NCBI RefSeq assembly: GCF_000147815.2
Contig: NC_015957.1
Coordinates: 9,920,001-9,984,000 of the forward strand
Direction: 5' to 3'
From: Streptomyces violaceusniger Tu 4113
GTDB lineage: Bacteria; Actinomycetota; Actinomycetes; Streptomycetales; Streptomycetaceae
Length of the DNA: 64,000 bases
A program made the translations under genes and the position numbers. Of this stretch, positions 1 through 8,937 are shown in pieces (within the stretch, counting starts at the first letter, position 1; every line of letters starts with the position of its first letter). The notes beneath the pieces are model-generated. The model saw nothing but the letters and a program-made list of their open reading frames with translations, was not told the origin of the DNA and made no database searches.

Positions 1-660
<660 letters not shown>

Positions 661-684
661 GGGTCCACGCCTCCTGGTGGCTGA

Positions 685-704
685 TACCGGGCGTTCTCCC
701 GGTA
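685..704. promoter_or_regulatory. Short inverted repeat in divergent mutase / transpeptidase promoter region
   Basis: TACCGGG and CCCGGTA form 7-bp arms around a 6-nt loop, about 25 nt upstream of the mutase start. It could be an operator or a leader hairpin. Nothing more can be said from sequence. Confidence 0.25.
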
Positions 705-795
705 CGGGGCCTTGCTCACAGCATGCGTCGATGTTCGCCTCCTGGCAGCTTCGGGAAGCATTCAGAGCAAAAAGATCAGGGAGTGGGGGGTTCAG

Positions 796-1695
796 ATGCA
801 CCGGACAGCGGTGGTCGGCACAGCGCTGGCCACGGCCACGGCGGCGGCACTGGTCGCGGGGTGCCGGGCGGGGGAAGCGACCGTGGACGGCCGGGGGCAG
901 GAGAGACCGCAGGCCCGGGCCAGTACGAGCACACCCGCGCGGGAGACGCCCCGGCCGCATCGCACGTTCACGCACAAGGCCAAGCCCAAGCCCAAGCGGG
1001 TCGTGGTGCCGCCGCCGCGCACCACGACGCCCGTCACCCCGCGGCGCACCGCGCCGAGGGTGGCCCCGCCCGTGATCGCCGTCGGCACCAGCGGGGACCG
1101 GGTGCGCGAGCTCCAGGCCCGGCTGCGCGCGCTCGGCCTCTTCAACCGCAACCCGACGGGCTACTACGGCACGATCACGCAGGCGTCGGTCAGCGCGTAC
1201 CAGCGGGGCCACGGCCTGTCGGTCACCGGCTCGGTGAGCCGGCGCACCTGGACCTCACTGCGCTCGGCGACCAAGACGCCCACGCGCGACCAGCTCCATC
1301 CGCCGACCACCCTTCCGCTGGCCAAGCCGGATCCGCGGTGCCTGACCGGCCGGGTGCTGTGCATCAGCAAGACCAGCCGCACCCTGGCCTGGATGGTCAA
1401 CGGGCGGGTGGTGTCGGCGATGGACGTGCGCTTCGGCTCGGAGTACACCCCGACCCGGGAGGGGCTGTTCCAGGTCAACTTCAAGAGCCGGGACCATGTG
1501 TCGACGATCTATCACACCCCGATGCCGTACGCGATGTTCTTCAGCGGCGGCCAGGCGGTGCACTACTCGTCGGACTTCGCCGCCCGCGGCTACAGCGGCG
1601 CCTCGCACGGCTGCGTGAACGTTCGCGACAAGAAGAAGATCGCTGCGCTCTTCGGCAAGGTCAAGGCAGGCGACAAGGTCGTGGTTTACAAGTAA
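796..1695 (+). CDS. Lipoprotein L,D-transpeptidase with peptidoglycan-binding domain
   Basis: A 299-residue exported L,D-transpeptidase that would form 3-3 peptidoglycan cross-links outside the membrane. The N-terminus is a lipoprotein signal ending in LVAGC (Cys about residue 23). A Thr/Pro/Lys-rich spacer follows, then a PG_binding_1 repeat (about residues 95-150, with [11 protein letters not shown]), then a YkuD catalytic domain (about 180-299) with the signature HYSSDFA...SHGCVNV, catalytic Cys about 273. An in-frame TTG at 712 would add 28 residues. I chose the ATG at 796 because it gives a proper signal peptide and follows a G-rich Shine-Dalgarno region. The gene stands alone between divergent and convergent neighbours. 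Confidence 0.9.
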   Translation: MHRTAVVGTALATATAAALVAGCRAGEATVDGRGQERPQARASTSTPARETPRPHRTFTHKAKPKPKRVVVPPPRTTTPVTPRRTAPRVAPPVIAVGTSGDRVRELQARLRALGLFNRNPTGYYGTITQASVSAYQRGHGLSVTGSVSRRTWTSLRSATKTPTRDQLHPPTTLPLAKPDPRCLTGRVLCISKTSRTLAWMVNGRVVSAMDVRFGSEYTPTREGLFQVNFKSRDHVSTIYHTPMPYAMFFSGGQAVHYSSDFAARGYSGASHGCVNVRDKKKIAALFGKVKAGDKVVVYK

Positions 1696-1779
1696 GGCCG
1701 CAACCATCAATTGAGCAACCCCGACGGCGAGGACCCGGTCCGCGAGAGCGGCGCCGGTTCAGGCGCAAAAAAAGAGGGC

Positions 1780-1818
1780 GGCGCGGGCAGAGCCGGGGGA
1801 ACGTGCTCTGCCCGCGCC
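1780..1818. terminator. Bidirectional terminator between convergent genes
   Basis: Perfect 14-bp arms (GGCGCGGGCAGAGC and its complement) enclose an 11-nt loop. Read on the minus strand the stem is followed by a run of seven T, the classical intrinsic form. It therefore serves the leftward gene ending at 1936 and probably also the rightward transpeptidase. Confidence 0.9.
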
Positions 1819-1935
1819 GAATGCGCGGAGCCGTCGGTACGGGGGGAACCTCGGCTCCTGCGCGGCCGATGACCAGTCGGCCCATTTCTTTCAGCGTCAC
1901 CGCTGAAAAAAACGTCACACCTGGGTGCCGGAGCC

Positions 1936-3138
1936 TCAGTCGGCACCCGTTTCCGTGGCCGTCACCGGGTCGGTTGACGCCGTGGAGTCACTTGCGGGCG
2001 TCGGTGTCGTGGTGGCGGTCGGCGTGCCGGTGGTGTCGCCCGGCGGAGGCGGGGGCTGGGGGACCGTGGTGTCGTCCCCGCCATCTTTTCCCGAATCGCC
2101 ACCGGAGTCGCCGCCGCCGCCCGTACCACCGCTGTCACCGGAGCCGGAGCCGGACCCGTCGGAGCCGCCGTTGCCGTCCCCGCCATTCCCGCCGTTGTCC
2201 CCGTTGCCGCCGTTGCCGCCGTTGTCCGAACCGGTGTCGGTGCCGTTGTCGCCGCCGCCGTTGTCCGTGCTGTCGCCGCTGCGCGGGGTGCCCGTGCTGT
2301 CGTCGGCGAGGATCTGGGTGCAGTAGCCGTGGATGGCGGAGGCGCTGCCGGCCGCGTTCGTCAGCTTCTTCAGCGACTTCTTGTCGAGGTCCGCGCCGCC
2401 CAACTCCGCGGCCAGGTAACGGGGGCAGATGCGGAGGGCCCATCCCGGGGTGCCGTGCTTCCCCTTCGACGAGGGGTCCTTCTTCCCGTCCTTGCCCTTG
2501 TCCTCGTCCGCCGGATCGGAGGGAACGGTTCCGCCCTGGGCGCCGTTCGAACCCACATCGCTGGCATCGTTGTCGCTTGAACCACTGGGACCGGGCGCCG
2601 TCGTACCGCCGTCCTCGGAGATCTCCGGGTGGGCGGATTCGCCGCCGGGTCCGGCGTCCGACATGCTCACCGAGGGGCCCGGAGTGTGGTGGGTCGTCCC
2701 GAACGGGGTCGGCAGCACACCCGCCGCGGCCGCGACCGCGAAACCGCTCAGCGCACAGCCGGCCACCATCGCGATCATGCCCGCCCGCAGCGGGCGGCGC
2801 AGCCACGGCTGTCTCTCTCTGAACTGCCGGATCCGGTGCGCCCGCCGGGCCACACCCGGCTCGACGACGACTTCCGCTGCGGCCTCGACCTCGACACGGG
2901 CCGCCCGGAAGGCGGCCATGGCCGCTTCCTCGCCCGGCAGCGCGGACGCGTCGGAGGGGGCCGCCGGGCGGCCCGCTCCGGCGACGGCGCTGAGCACTGC
3001 CGCCAACCGCTCCGCTTCGGCATATGACTCGTCGCCCCGGCCGTCGGGAGCCCCGGGCTGCCCCCCGACCGGTTCGCCGCGAAGCAACCGCTCCGCGGCA
3101 CTGTCATCCAGCCAGCTATAGCGGTGGTCTTCGGCCAT
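1936..3138 (-). CDS. Membrane protein coupled to ECF sigma factor (possible anti-sigma)
   Basis: A 400-residue protein with a cytoplasmic N-terminal half (about 1-140), one membrane segment (about 145-170, AGMIAMVAGCALSG onward) and an outer C-terminal part ending in a long Gly/Asp/Asn/Ser-rich tail. The ATG at 3138 shares its A with the TGA of the upstream sigma gene (TGATG), so translation is coupled; a GTG one codon earlier is the alternative. A single-pass membrane protein in this position is usually the regulator of its sigma factor, but I see no zinc-binding HxxxCxxC motif, so anti-sigma activity is inferred from position only. The tail is low complexity and probably a cell-wall spacer. 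Confidence 0.75.
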   Translation of the reverse strand: MAEDHRYSWLDDSAAERLLRGEPVGGQPGAPDGRGDESYAEAERLAAVLSAVAGAGRPAAPSDASALPGEEAAMAAFRAARVEVEAAAEVVVEPGVARRAHRIRQFRERQPWLRRPLRAGMIAMVAGCALSGFAVAAAAGVLPTPFGTTHHTPGPSVSMSDAGPGGESAHPEISEDGGTTAPGPSGSSDNDASDVGSNGAQGGTVPSDPADEDKGKDGKKDPSSKGKHGTPGWALRICPRYLAAELGGADLDKKSLKKLTNAAGSASAIHGYCTQILADDSTGTPRSGDSTDNGGGDNGTDTGSDNGGNGGNGDNGGNGGDGNGGSDGSGSGSGDSGGTGGGGDSGGDSGKDGGDDTTVPQPPPPPGDTTGTPTATTTPTPASDSTASTDPVTATETGAD

Positions 3139-3839
3139 CACATGTCCTTCTGCGTTGGCGCGCGTGAATCCGTCACACCAGCAGACTTCGACGCACCCGG
3201 CTTGGTTGCTCCGCCGCCGTGTGACTCGCGTTGCCCCGGGATCCCGTCGAGCACCGCCGGATCGCTCCCCGCCGCCGGGCCGATCAAGTCGGCGAGCCGC
3301 CGCAGACCCCGGTGGGCGGCCGTGCGCACCGCCCCCGGCCGCTTGCCCAGCACCGCGGCCGCGCTCTTGGCGTCGAGGCCGAGGACCACCCGGAGCACCA
3401 CCGCCTCGGCCTGGTCCTGCGGTAGCTGGGCGATCAGCCCGAGCGCCCGGCCGGTGCCGAGGGCCTCCATCGCCTCACCGGCCGTGTCCGCGTCGGACGC
3501 GCGGAACTCCAGCTCCGACTCGTCGCCGCCGATGGCCGGGCGGCGGCCGCGCATCCGTATGTGGTCCAGCGCGCGATTGCGGGCTATCCGGGCCGCCCAG
3601 CCCCGGAAACGGTCGGCGTCTCCGCTGAAGCGTTGCAGGTCACGGGCGATCTGCAGCCATGCCTCGGAGGTGATGTCCTCCGCGTCTCCGTCACCGACCA
3701 GCGTGCGCACATAGCCGAGGAGGCGAGGGTGCACGGACCGGTAGACGGTCCGGAAGGCGGTCTCGTCCCCTTCCTGCGCCGCGAGTACCGCGGCGGTCAG
3801 TTCCGCGTCGTCCGCCTGCACAGTCTCTTCCTGCCCCAC
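3138..3839 (-). CDS. ECF-family RNA polymerase sigma factor
   Basis: A 233-residue ECF sigma factor. Region 2 lies at about residues 20-95 (YVRTLVGDGDAEDITSEAWL, then RFRGWAARIARNRALDHIR). Region 4 is about 130-185 (LPQDQAEAVVLRVVLGLDAKSAAAVLGKRPGAVRTAAHRGL split by a helix-turn-helix). A disordered tail of about 45 residues follows, ending in KDM. It lies 41 nt downstream of the DUF4328 gene and overlaps the next gene by one base, so the three probably form one operon. The promoters it reads cannot be told from sequence. Confidence 0.92.
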   Translation of the reverse strand: MGQEETVQADDAELTAAVLAAQEGDETAFRTVYRSVHPRLLGYVRTLVGDGDAEDITSEAWLQIARDLQRFSGDADRFRGWAARIARNRALDHIRMRGRRPAIGGDESELEFRASDADTAGEAMEALGTGRALGLIAQLPQDQAEAVVLRVVLGLDAKSAAAVLGKRPGAVRTAAHRGLRRLADLIGPAAGSDPAVLDGIPGQRESHGGGATKPGASKSAGVTDSRAPTQKDM

Positions 3840-3880
3840 TCGGAGAATCCGTGGTCCAGTCGATTCCGGCGTACCGGGGG

Positions 3881-5041
3881 CTAGCCCTGCCCGTAGGGCG
3901 GGTACTGCTGACCGGGCTGGCCGGGTGGCGGTGTCGGCGGCATCTGGGGGGCACCGTACGAGCCTGGCCCGGGGGCCGGGGCGCCGTACGAGCCTGGCCC
4001 GGGGGCCGGGGCGCCGTACGGGCCGGGTCCGGGCGCCGGGGCGCCGTACGAGCCGGGTCCGGGCGCCGGGGCACCGTACGAGCCGGGTCCGGGCGCCGGG
4101 GCGCCGTACGGGTTCGGCGCCGGCATGCCGTACGGAGCCGGGCCGCCAAGCTGCGGACCCAGCGAGGCGCGCTGCTCCTGCATCGCGGTGATCTGCCGGA
4201 CCAGCAGCAGCGCGAGGACCGCCGCGGCCATGAAGATCACGATCGCGAACATGTCGAAGGCCAGGATGGAGTGCAGGCTCTCGATGTCGCTCTTCGCCTC
4301 AGAGCGGGTGGGGGCGTAGTCGTCGGCCTCCACCTTGCCCCGCAGCAGGTTGTACCGGATGCCGCCGATGGCGTTGGTGAGCAGTGCGACGATCCAGGTG
4401 ACCCACCAGCCGTTGAGCAGACCGCGGCTGACGGCGTCCGGCCCCTGAGGGGAGCTGGCGCGCCAGATGTCGTTGGCGATCTGCTTGGGGAACCAGAAGT
4501 TGACGACGGGGGTGAACCACGAACCGGCCGCCCAGCCGCTGCTGAAGCGGTGCTGGCCAGGCGCGAAGACCTCGGCGTTCAGCCGCAGCCGCCGGAACCA
4601 GATCGCCCAGACCACGGCGATCGCGACGGTGAGCAGCGAGTAGATGACCTGCGCCGTGGTGAAGAGGTCATCGGCGTCGTTGAGGTCCCTCTCGGTGATG
4701 GAGACGGACTTGCCCTCCACCGCGTCCAGCATGTCCCCGATCACGCTGTACTGGCCGGAGCGCCCCACGAAGAGGAAGACGAGCGCCGGCAGCGCCACGC
4801 CGAACAGCGCGACGAGCGTGGTGGAAAGCCCGCGCCGCAGATCGACCCCGCCGGTCGGCATGCCCATGGGCGGGGCAGCCGGGTAGCCGCCGGGCGTCGG
4901 CGGCATCTGCGCCATCTGCGGCGGGACGGACGGCTGCTGCGGCGCGGAGGGCTGCTGGAGCTGCTGCTGGTACGTCCCGCATGCGGCACAGCGCCCGTCG
5001 GGGCCGACGGCGACAGCGCGGCAGTTCCCACACGGATACAT
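3881..5041 (-). CDS. DUF4328 membrane protein with zinc-ribbon N-terminus and YGAPAPGPG repeats
   Basis: A 386-residue membrane protein. It opens with a possible zinc ribbon (CGNC...CAAC in the first 22 residues), then a Gln/Pro-rich linker, then a DUF4328 core with several membrane segments and the family signature PVVNFWFPKQ and NDIWRASS. The C-terminus holds a Gly-Pro-Ala-Tyr decapeptide repeat encoded by a 30-bp tandem repeat. The function of DUF4328 is unknown; members are common in Streptomyces. It heads an apparent operon with an ECF sigma factor and its coupled membrane protein. Confidence 0.85.
   Translation of the reverse strand: MYPCGNCRAVAVGPDGRCAACGTYQQQLQQPSAPQQPSVPPQMAQMPPTPGGYPAAPPMGMPTGGVDLRRGLSTTLVALFGVALPALVFLFVGRSGQYSVIGDMLDAVEGKSVSITERDLNDADDLFTTAQVIYSLLTVAIAVVWAIWFRRLRLNAEVFAPGQHRFSSGWAAGSWFTPVVNFWFPKQIANDIWRASSPQGPDAVSRGLLNGWWVTWIVALLTNAIGGIRYNLLRGKVEADDYAPTRSEAKSDIESLHSILAFDMFAIVIFMAAAVLALLLVRQITAMQEQRASLGPQLGGPAPYGMPAPNPYGAPAPGPGSYGAPAPGPGSYGAPAPGPGPYGAPAPGPGSYGAPAPGPGSYGAPQMPPTPPPGQPGQQYPPYGQG
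3954..4113. repeat. 30-bp tandem repeat, about five to six copies, inside the DUF4328 gene
   Basis: CCGTACG recurs exactly every 30 nt at 3954, 3984, 4014, 4044, 4074 and 4104. The unit encodes a decapeptide of the form YGAPAPGPGS on the minus strand. Copies differ mainly at synonymous positions or Ser/Pro, so copy number may vary between strains. Confidence 0.9.
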
Positions 5042-5385
5042 GGTCTTTTGAGTCCCCCTGGGAACGTGGCCCGGCCCGGGCCACGCGAGAAAATAAAGCC
5101 TCCGACCGCGCCCAGAGCGCGGACCTGCACGTTACGGGCATCCGACCGGCCAAGTCCAGAGCGGAACGGACCCGGGACACGGGGTGAAGTCCCCGGTTTC
5201 GCGCAAGGGGAGGTGTGACGCAATCGAGGCGTGCGACGCTGTAAGGGGTGCGAGCCTTACTCAGGCTCTCCCTGATCGACGGTCGGGGCCTCTCCTGTGG
5301 GGGGTGGCGGCCCCGACCGTCCTTCTTTTCTCCTTCTTTTCTCCCTCTTCTCTCCAGCTCTTCTCTCCCGCTCAGGTCCCCGCTC
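5042..5385. other. Gene-free stretch: DUF4328 promoter region, terminator, pyrimidine tract
   Basis: No convincing gene. From left to right it holds the upstream region of the DUF4328 operon, a strong hairpin (5278-5321) and a nearly pure C/T tract on the plus strand (about 5321-5370) just downstream of the hexosaminidase stop. Confidence 0.7.
5278..5321. terminator. Strong intrinsic terminator
   Basis: A perfect 13-bp stem (GACGGTCGGGGCC and complement) surrounds an 18-nt loop. A T-rich stretch follows on the plus strand. It lies about 65 nt downstream of the leftward hexosaminidase stop, so it most likely ends that transcript. Confidence 0.85.
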
Positions 5386-7032
5386 TCAGACCCCGAGCCG
5401 CTCGGCGAGCCGGGTGAAGTCGGACCAGCTCAGCGGCGGCTTCCCGGGGTCCCACACCCGCTGGGCCAGCGCCGCGAGGGGCAGCCGGATGCCCTGGGCC
5501 ACCTGCGCGGGGGTCTGGGCATCGGGCCGGTCACCCCAGATGGCGAAACGGGCACCGAGGATCCGGTTCGGTCCGGTCAGGGCCTTGTCGGCGACGGGCG
5601 TGGAGCCGCGCAGTACCGCGGGGGACCAACTCTCGTAAATGCGTTCCCCGGTCGGGTAGGTAAAGCCGCCGGGCTCGCCGAGGACGTAGTAAAGGTACGA
5701 GTCGTTGAGGTTGACCACCTTGCGGCCCTCCTTCAGATACTCCAGCGGCTGCCGTGCCGTCTCCTTCAGCCGCCCCGTCCAGTACTCGACCTCGATGTTC
5801 TTGTCGGGCTTGACGACGCCGCCGGCGAAGAAGCCGTCGTTCCACGCCTTGGGCTGCTTGCCGAGCTGCCGGGCGAGCCGGGCCCGGTCGTTCAGCCAGC
5901 CGGTGACCAGGTCCTGCACCCGGGCGTTGGGGCCGTACTTCGCCTTCGCGGCGGCCACCAGCTTCGGGAACGACGCCTGGGGATCCTTGACTGTCAGCGC
6001 GAGGTACTCATCGGCGCCCAGATGCCACCAGCGGCCGGGGAAGAGCACGGCGTACTCGCGCATGAGCTGATCGACGATGCGGGCCGCGGCCGGATTGGAG
6101 ATGTCCACGGACCCCTGGAACGTGGTGCCGCCCGCGTTGCGCAGTTGGAGCTGCGGATGGGCCCTGATGACGGCGCCGAGGTGGCCCGGCGAGTCGATCT
6201 CGGGGATGACGGTGATGTGCAGCCGCTGCCCGAGCGCGACGATCTCCCGGACCTGGGCCTTGGTGAGGTGCTGGGCCGAGACGATCTCGGGGTGGCTGGT
6301 GCTCTGGATGCGGAAGCCCTGGTCGTCCGAGAAGTGCAGGGCCAGTTGGTTGAGTTTGAGGTCGGCCATCTCGCGCATCCGGGCCTCGATCCACCCGGCC
6401 GAGAAGAACTTGCGCGCGATGTCCAGGTTGAGGCCGCGCTGGGCGCGGTCGGGCCGGTCGTGGATCACGCCTTCGGGGAGGCGGCCGCCGGAGCGCAGGG
6501 CCTGTTTCACGGTGCGGGTGCCGTAGAAGACGCCCGCGTCGGCCGGGCCGGTGATCCGGGCGCGGCCGCCGCCGACCGTCAGCGTGTACGCCTCGCCGCC
6601 ACCGCTCTGCCCCGGGGCGAGGGCGAGGGAGAGATCACCGGTGCGGGGGGTGCCGGAGGCGGTGCGGAGCCCCAGCTCCGCGGCGATCGTGCGGGCCTCG
6701 TCGGCGAGCGGGCCGTTGAGGTCGGCCACCACCCGGCTGCCGCTGCCGGGCCGCCAGCCCGGGCCCGTGGCCGGGGCGAAGTCGCGGACGGAGGGGATGG
6801 TGCGCGGCGGGGCGGAGGCCGCCGTGCCGTGTGGCGGGGTGGTCGAGGGGGACCGCGCCGAGGTGGCGGTCGTGGCGTGCGAGGAGCGCGCCGGCGAGGA
6901 GCGGGTGCCGGCCTGGCCCTGGCCGCCGCCCGTCTGCTGACAGCCGAGGGCCGCCAGGACGAGGATGGCGACGGCACCCGCGATCAGACCGCGGACGCAG
7001 GACGCCTTGGTGGCTCTGAGCGGCAATCCCAT
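5386..7032 (-). CDS. GH20 beta-N-acetylhexosaminidase, probable lipoprotein
   Basis: A 548-residue exported glycoside hydrolase family 20 enzyme that removes terminal N-acetylglucosamine/galactosamine from chitin- or wall-derived oligosaccharides. The N-terminus has a basic start, a hydrophobic core and LAALGC, a near-lipobox with Cys about 31; a Gly/Ser/Thr linker follows. The GH20b domain precedes a TIM barrel with RGLNLDIARKF, then NQLALHFSDDQGFR, IPEIDSPGH and the catalytic Asp-Glu pair in WWHLGADEY (about 341-342). The ATG at 7032 is preceded by TAAGGAGGT, an almost perfect ribosome binding site, so the longer in-frame reading is rejected. I saw no clear DasR-type operator upstream. Confidence 0.92.
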   Translation of the reverse strand: MGLPLRATKASCVRGLIAGAVAILVLAALGCQQTGGGQGQAGTRSSPARSSHATTATSARSPSTTPPHGTAASAPPRTIPSVRDFAPATGPGWRPGSGSRVVADLNGPLADEARTIAAELGLRTASGTPRTGDLSLALAPGQSGGGEAYTLTVGGGRARITGPADAGVFYGTRTVKQALRSGGRLPEGVIHDRPDRAQRGLNLDIARKFFSAGWIEARMREMADLKLNQLALHFSDDQGFRIQSTSHPEIVSAQHLTKAQVREIVALGQRLHITVIPEIDSPGHLGAVIRAHPQLQLRNAGGTTFQGSVDISNPAAARIVDQLMREYAVLFPGRWWHLGADEYLALTVKDPQASFPKLVAAAKAKYGPNARVQDLVTGWLNDRARLARQLGKQPKAWNDGFFAGGVVKPDKNIEVEYWTGRLKETARQPLEYLKEGRKVVNLNDSYLYYVLGEPGGFTYPTGERIYESWSPAVLRGSTPVADKALTGPNRILGARFAIWGDRPDAQTPAQVAQGIRLPLAALAQRVWDPGKPPLSWSDFTRLAERLGV

Positions 7033-7065
7033 AGCGGTATACCTCCTTAGGCCCTCCCCGCAGCG

Positions 7066-7113
7066 GGCATTCGGCCGCCTTTGGGCCGAAAAACACCCTG
7101 CGCCCCGAATGCC
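7066..7113. promoter_or_regulatory. Nested inverted repeats upstream of the hexosaminidase
   Basis: GGCATTCGG (7066-7074) and CCGAATGCC (7105-7113) are perfect 9-bp arms. A smaller CGGCC/GGCCG hairpin lies between them. It sits 34-81 nt upstream of the hexosaminidase start and could be an operator pair or a leader structure. Confidence 0.35.
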
Positions 7114-7318
7114 GTCCACCGCATGCAGTAAAACCTCCCCCTTCGGGTGATATCGCGTTCCCCCCGGCACACCCACCTCCCCGCATCGTTAGCGTGTACT
7201 GCTCATACGCCCAGCCCTGTCTCCCGCGCCTCTCCCGGGTGTCCGTTTCTCCCGGGTGTCCTTTCTCCTGGGCGTCCGCTCCCATGCGTGTCCCCTGCGT
7301 GCCGGAGGAGTCCACCGC

Positions 7319-7900
7319 GTGTCCGAGGAGTCCACGCTGTCCAGGTCCAGGCCCATGTCCAGGTCCATGTCCGGGTCCCGCGCCGCGGCCTCCCGCCTCG
7401 ACCGGCTCAACACCGCCACAGCCGACGCGGCCGAGGCCGCGCTGCTCGCCTGTTGCGGCAGCCGCCGCTGGGCGCGGCTGATCGCGGCCCACCGCCCGTA
7501 CCCCGATCTGGAGGCGCTGCTGGCCGCCGGGGACGAGGCCAGCTATGACCTCACCCCGGCCGATCTGGACGAGGCGCTCGCGGACGAGTCGGTCGTCGGC
7601 CATGAGCTGCCGCCCGCGGAGAGCCTGGGGTCGCTCGCCGCCCACACCGCGCTCCAGGCCGCCCACGATGCGTACGAGCGTCGATTCGGTCACGTTTTCG
7701 TCATCTGTCTGGATGGTCTGCGGCGCGAGGAGCGGCTCGACCGGCTGCTGACCGGGATCCGGAACCGGCTGGGCAACGAGCGGGAGCGGGAGCGCGACAA
7801 CACCGCGGAGGAGCTGCGGCGCATCGCCCGCGGCAGGCTCGTCCGGCTGGCCGCGAACACCTCCCGTTCGCCGGACGTGCCCGGGTTCCGTATCGCATGA
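7319..7900 (+). CDS. OHCU decarboxylase-like protein lacking canonical catalytic motifs
   Basis: A 193-residue protein with the helical fold of 2-oxo-4-hydroxy-4-carboxy-5-ureidoimidazoline decarboxylase (urate catabolism): WARLIAAHRPYPDLEALL at about 45-65 and YERRFGHVFVIC near 120-130. The GTG at 7319 follows GGAGGAG by 8 nt. The usual His motif (HPRIG-like) and the EQAG-like helix of true enzymes are not visible; the matching positions read ADESVVGHELP and SLGSLAAHTAL. No other uricase or allantoin gene is nearby. I place it in the family with confidence but doubt that it catalyses the standard reaction. Confidence 0.75.
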   Translation: MSEESTLSRSRPMSRSMSGSRAAASRLDRLNTATADAAEAALLACCGSRRWARLIAAHRPYPDLEALLAAGDEASYDLTPADLDEALADESVVGHELPPAESLGSLAAHTALQAAHDAYERRFGHVFVICLDGLRREERLDRLLTGIRNRLGNERERERDNTAEELRRIARGRLVRLAANTSRSPDVPGFRIA

Positions 7901-8056
7901 TCGCCCGTTCGTGCTTGATGGATCACACCTGAGCCCCCCGGACGAACCTGCCGACAGCACGTCGGTACGATGGCCAGGGCCGGTGGACCGTACCCGGCCG
8001 GGCCCGACCGACCGTGAAGCCGGCAGGCCCCAAATCCGCTTCCGGAGGGTTTTTCC

Positions 8057-8437
8057 GTGCCGGCTGGAACGCTGTATCGCGGCCGGGAAGGTATGTGGTC
8101 CTGGGTGGCTCATCGAGTCACCGGCGTCCTCATCTTTTTCTTCCTGTTCGTACATGTGCTGGACACCTCGCTGGTCCGCGTCTCGCCCGAGGCGTACGAC
8201 AACGTGGTTGCCACCTACAAGAATCCCGTCGTGAACCTGATGGAGTACGGCCTCGTGGCCGCCATCCTGTTTCACGCCCTCAACGGCCTTCGCGTCATCG
8301 CCGTCGACTTCTGGTCCAAGGGAGCGAGGTACCAGCGCCAGATGCTCTGGGGCGTCGTCGGTATCTGGGTCGTGCTGATGGCGGGCGCCTTCTACCCGAT
8401 CCTCCAGCACACGCTGCGCGAACTGTTCGGGAGCTGA
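8057..8437 (+). CDS. sdhC: Succinate dehydrogenase cytochrome b subunit SdhC
   Basis: A 126-residue membrane anchor of complex II, with three membrane segments (about 15-37, 60-80 and 98-118) that bind heme b and quinone. Family features are SWVAHRVTGVLIFFFLFVHV at the first helix and LFHALNGLRV near the second, providing the His ligands. Translation starts at GTG 8057, 14 nt after a GGAGGG sequence. It is first of four close genes in the order sdhC-sdhD-sdhA-sdhB, with only 5 nt to sdhD. Confidence 0.93.
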   Translation: MPAGTLYRGREGMWSWVAHRVTGVLIFFFLFVHVLDTSLVRVSPEAYDNVVATYKNPVVNLMEYGLVAAILFHALNGLRVIAVDFWSKGARYQRQMLWGVVGIWVVLMAGAFYPILQHTLRELFGS

Positions 8438-8442
8438 CGCAC

Positions 8443-8913
8443 ATGTCCGCCGAGACCACCACCCCCGCGAGCGACGCGGTCAGCGCGTACGACGTGGATC
8501 ATCCGGCCCCGGTCATCGAGCCGCCGCGGGCCCGTAGCCGCAAGACGCCCAGGGCGACCCGTACGAACTTCGAGATGTACGGCTGGCTCTTCATGCGCCT
8601 GTCCGGCGTCCTGCTGGTCGTCCTGGTCCTTGGCCATCTGCTGATCCAGCTCGTGCTGGACGGCGGTGTCACCAAGATCGGCTTCGCCTTCGTGGCCGGC
8701 CGCTGGGCCTCGCCGTTCTGGCAGGCATGGGATCTGATCATGCTCTGGCTCGCCACGCTGCACGGCGCGAACGGCCTGCGCACGATCATCAACGACTACG
8801 CGGAGCGGGAAACCACCCGCCTGTGGCTGAAGGCGCTGCTCTACACAGCGGCAGGATTCACCATCGTGCTCGGCACTCTGGTGATCTTCACCTTCGACCC
8901 GAACATCCGCTAG
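8443..8913 (+). CDS. sdhD: Succinate dehydrogenase hydrophobic anchor SdhD
   Basis: A 156-residue second membrane anchor of succinate dehydrogenase. A soluble N-terminus of about 45 residues is followed by three membrane helices. The histidines in LGHLLIQLVL and TLHGANGLRTI are the expected heme/quinone residues. The ATG at 8443 lies 5 nt after the sdhC stop, and sdhA follows after 24 nt. Confidence 0.92.
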   Translation: MSAETTTPASDAVSAYDVDHPAPVIEPPRARSRKTPRATRTNFEMYGWLFMRLSGVLLVVLVLGHLLIQLVLDGGVTKIGFAFVAGRWASPFWQAWDLIMLWLATLHGANGLRTIINDYAERETTRLWLKALLYTAAGFTIVLGTLVIFTFDPNIR

Positions 8914-8937
8914 GCCCCGGGGCTGAGGTATCCACTC

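Noticed and set aside
1925..2326. Rightward frame rich in Pro/Ser/Val
   Set aside because: It is the complement of the Gly/Asp/Asn-rich tail of the leftward membrane protein.
5321..5370. Polypyrimidine tract as a triplex-forming element
   Set aside because: Its position just after a terminator stem is better explained as part of the termination region; no mirror symmetry was evident.
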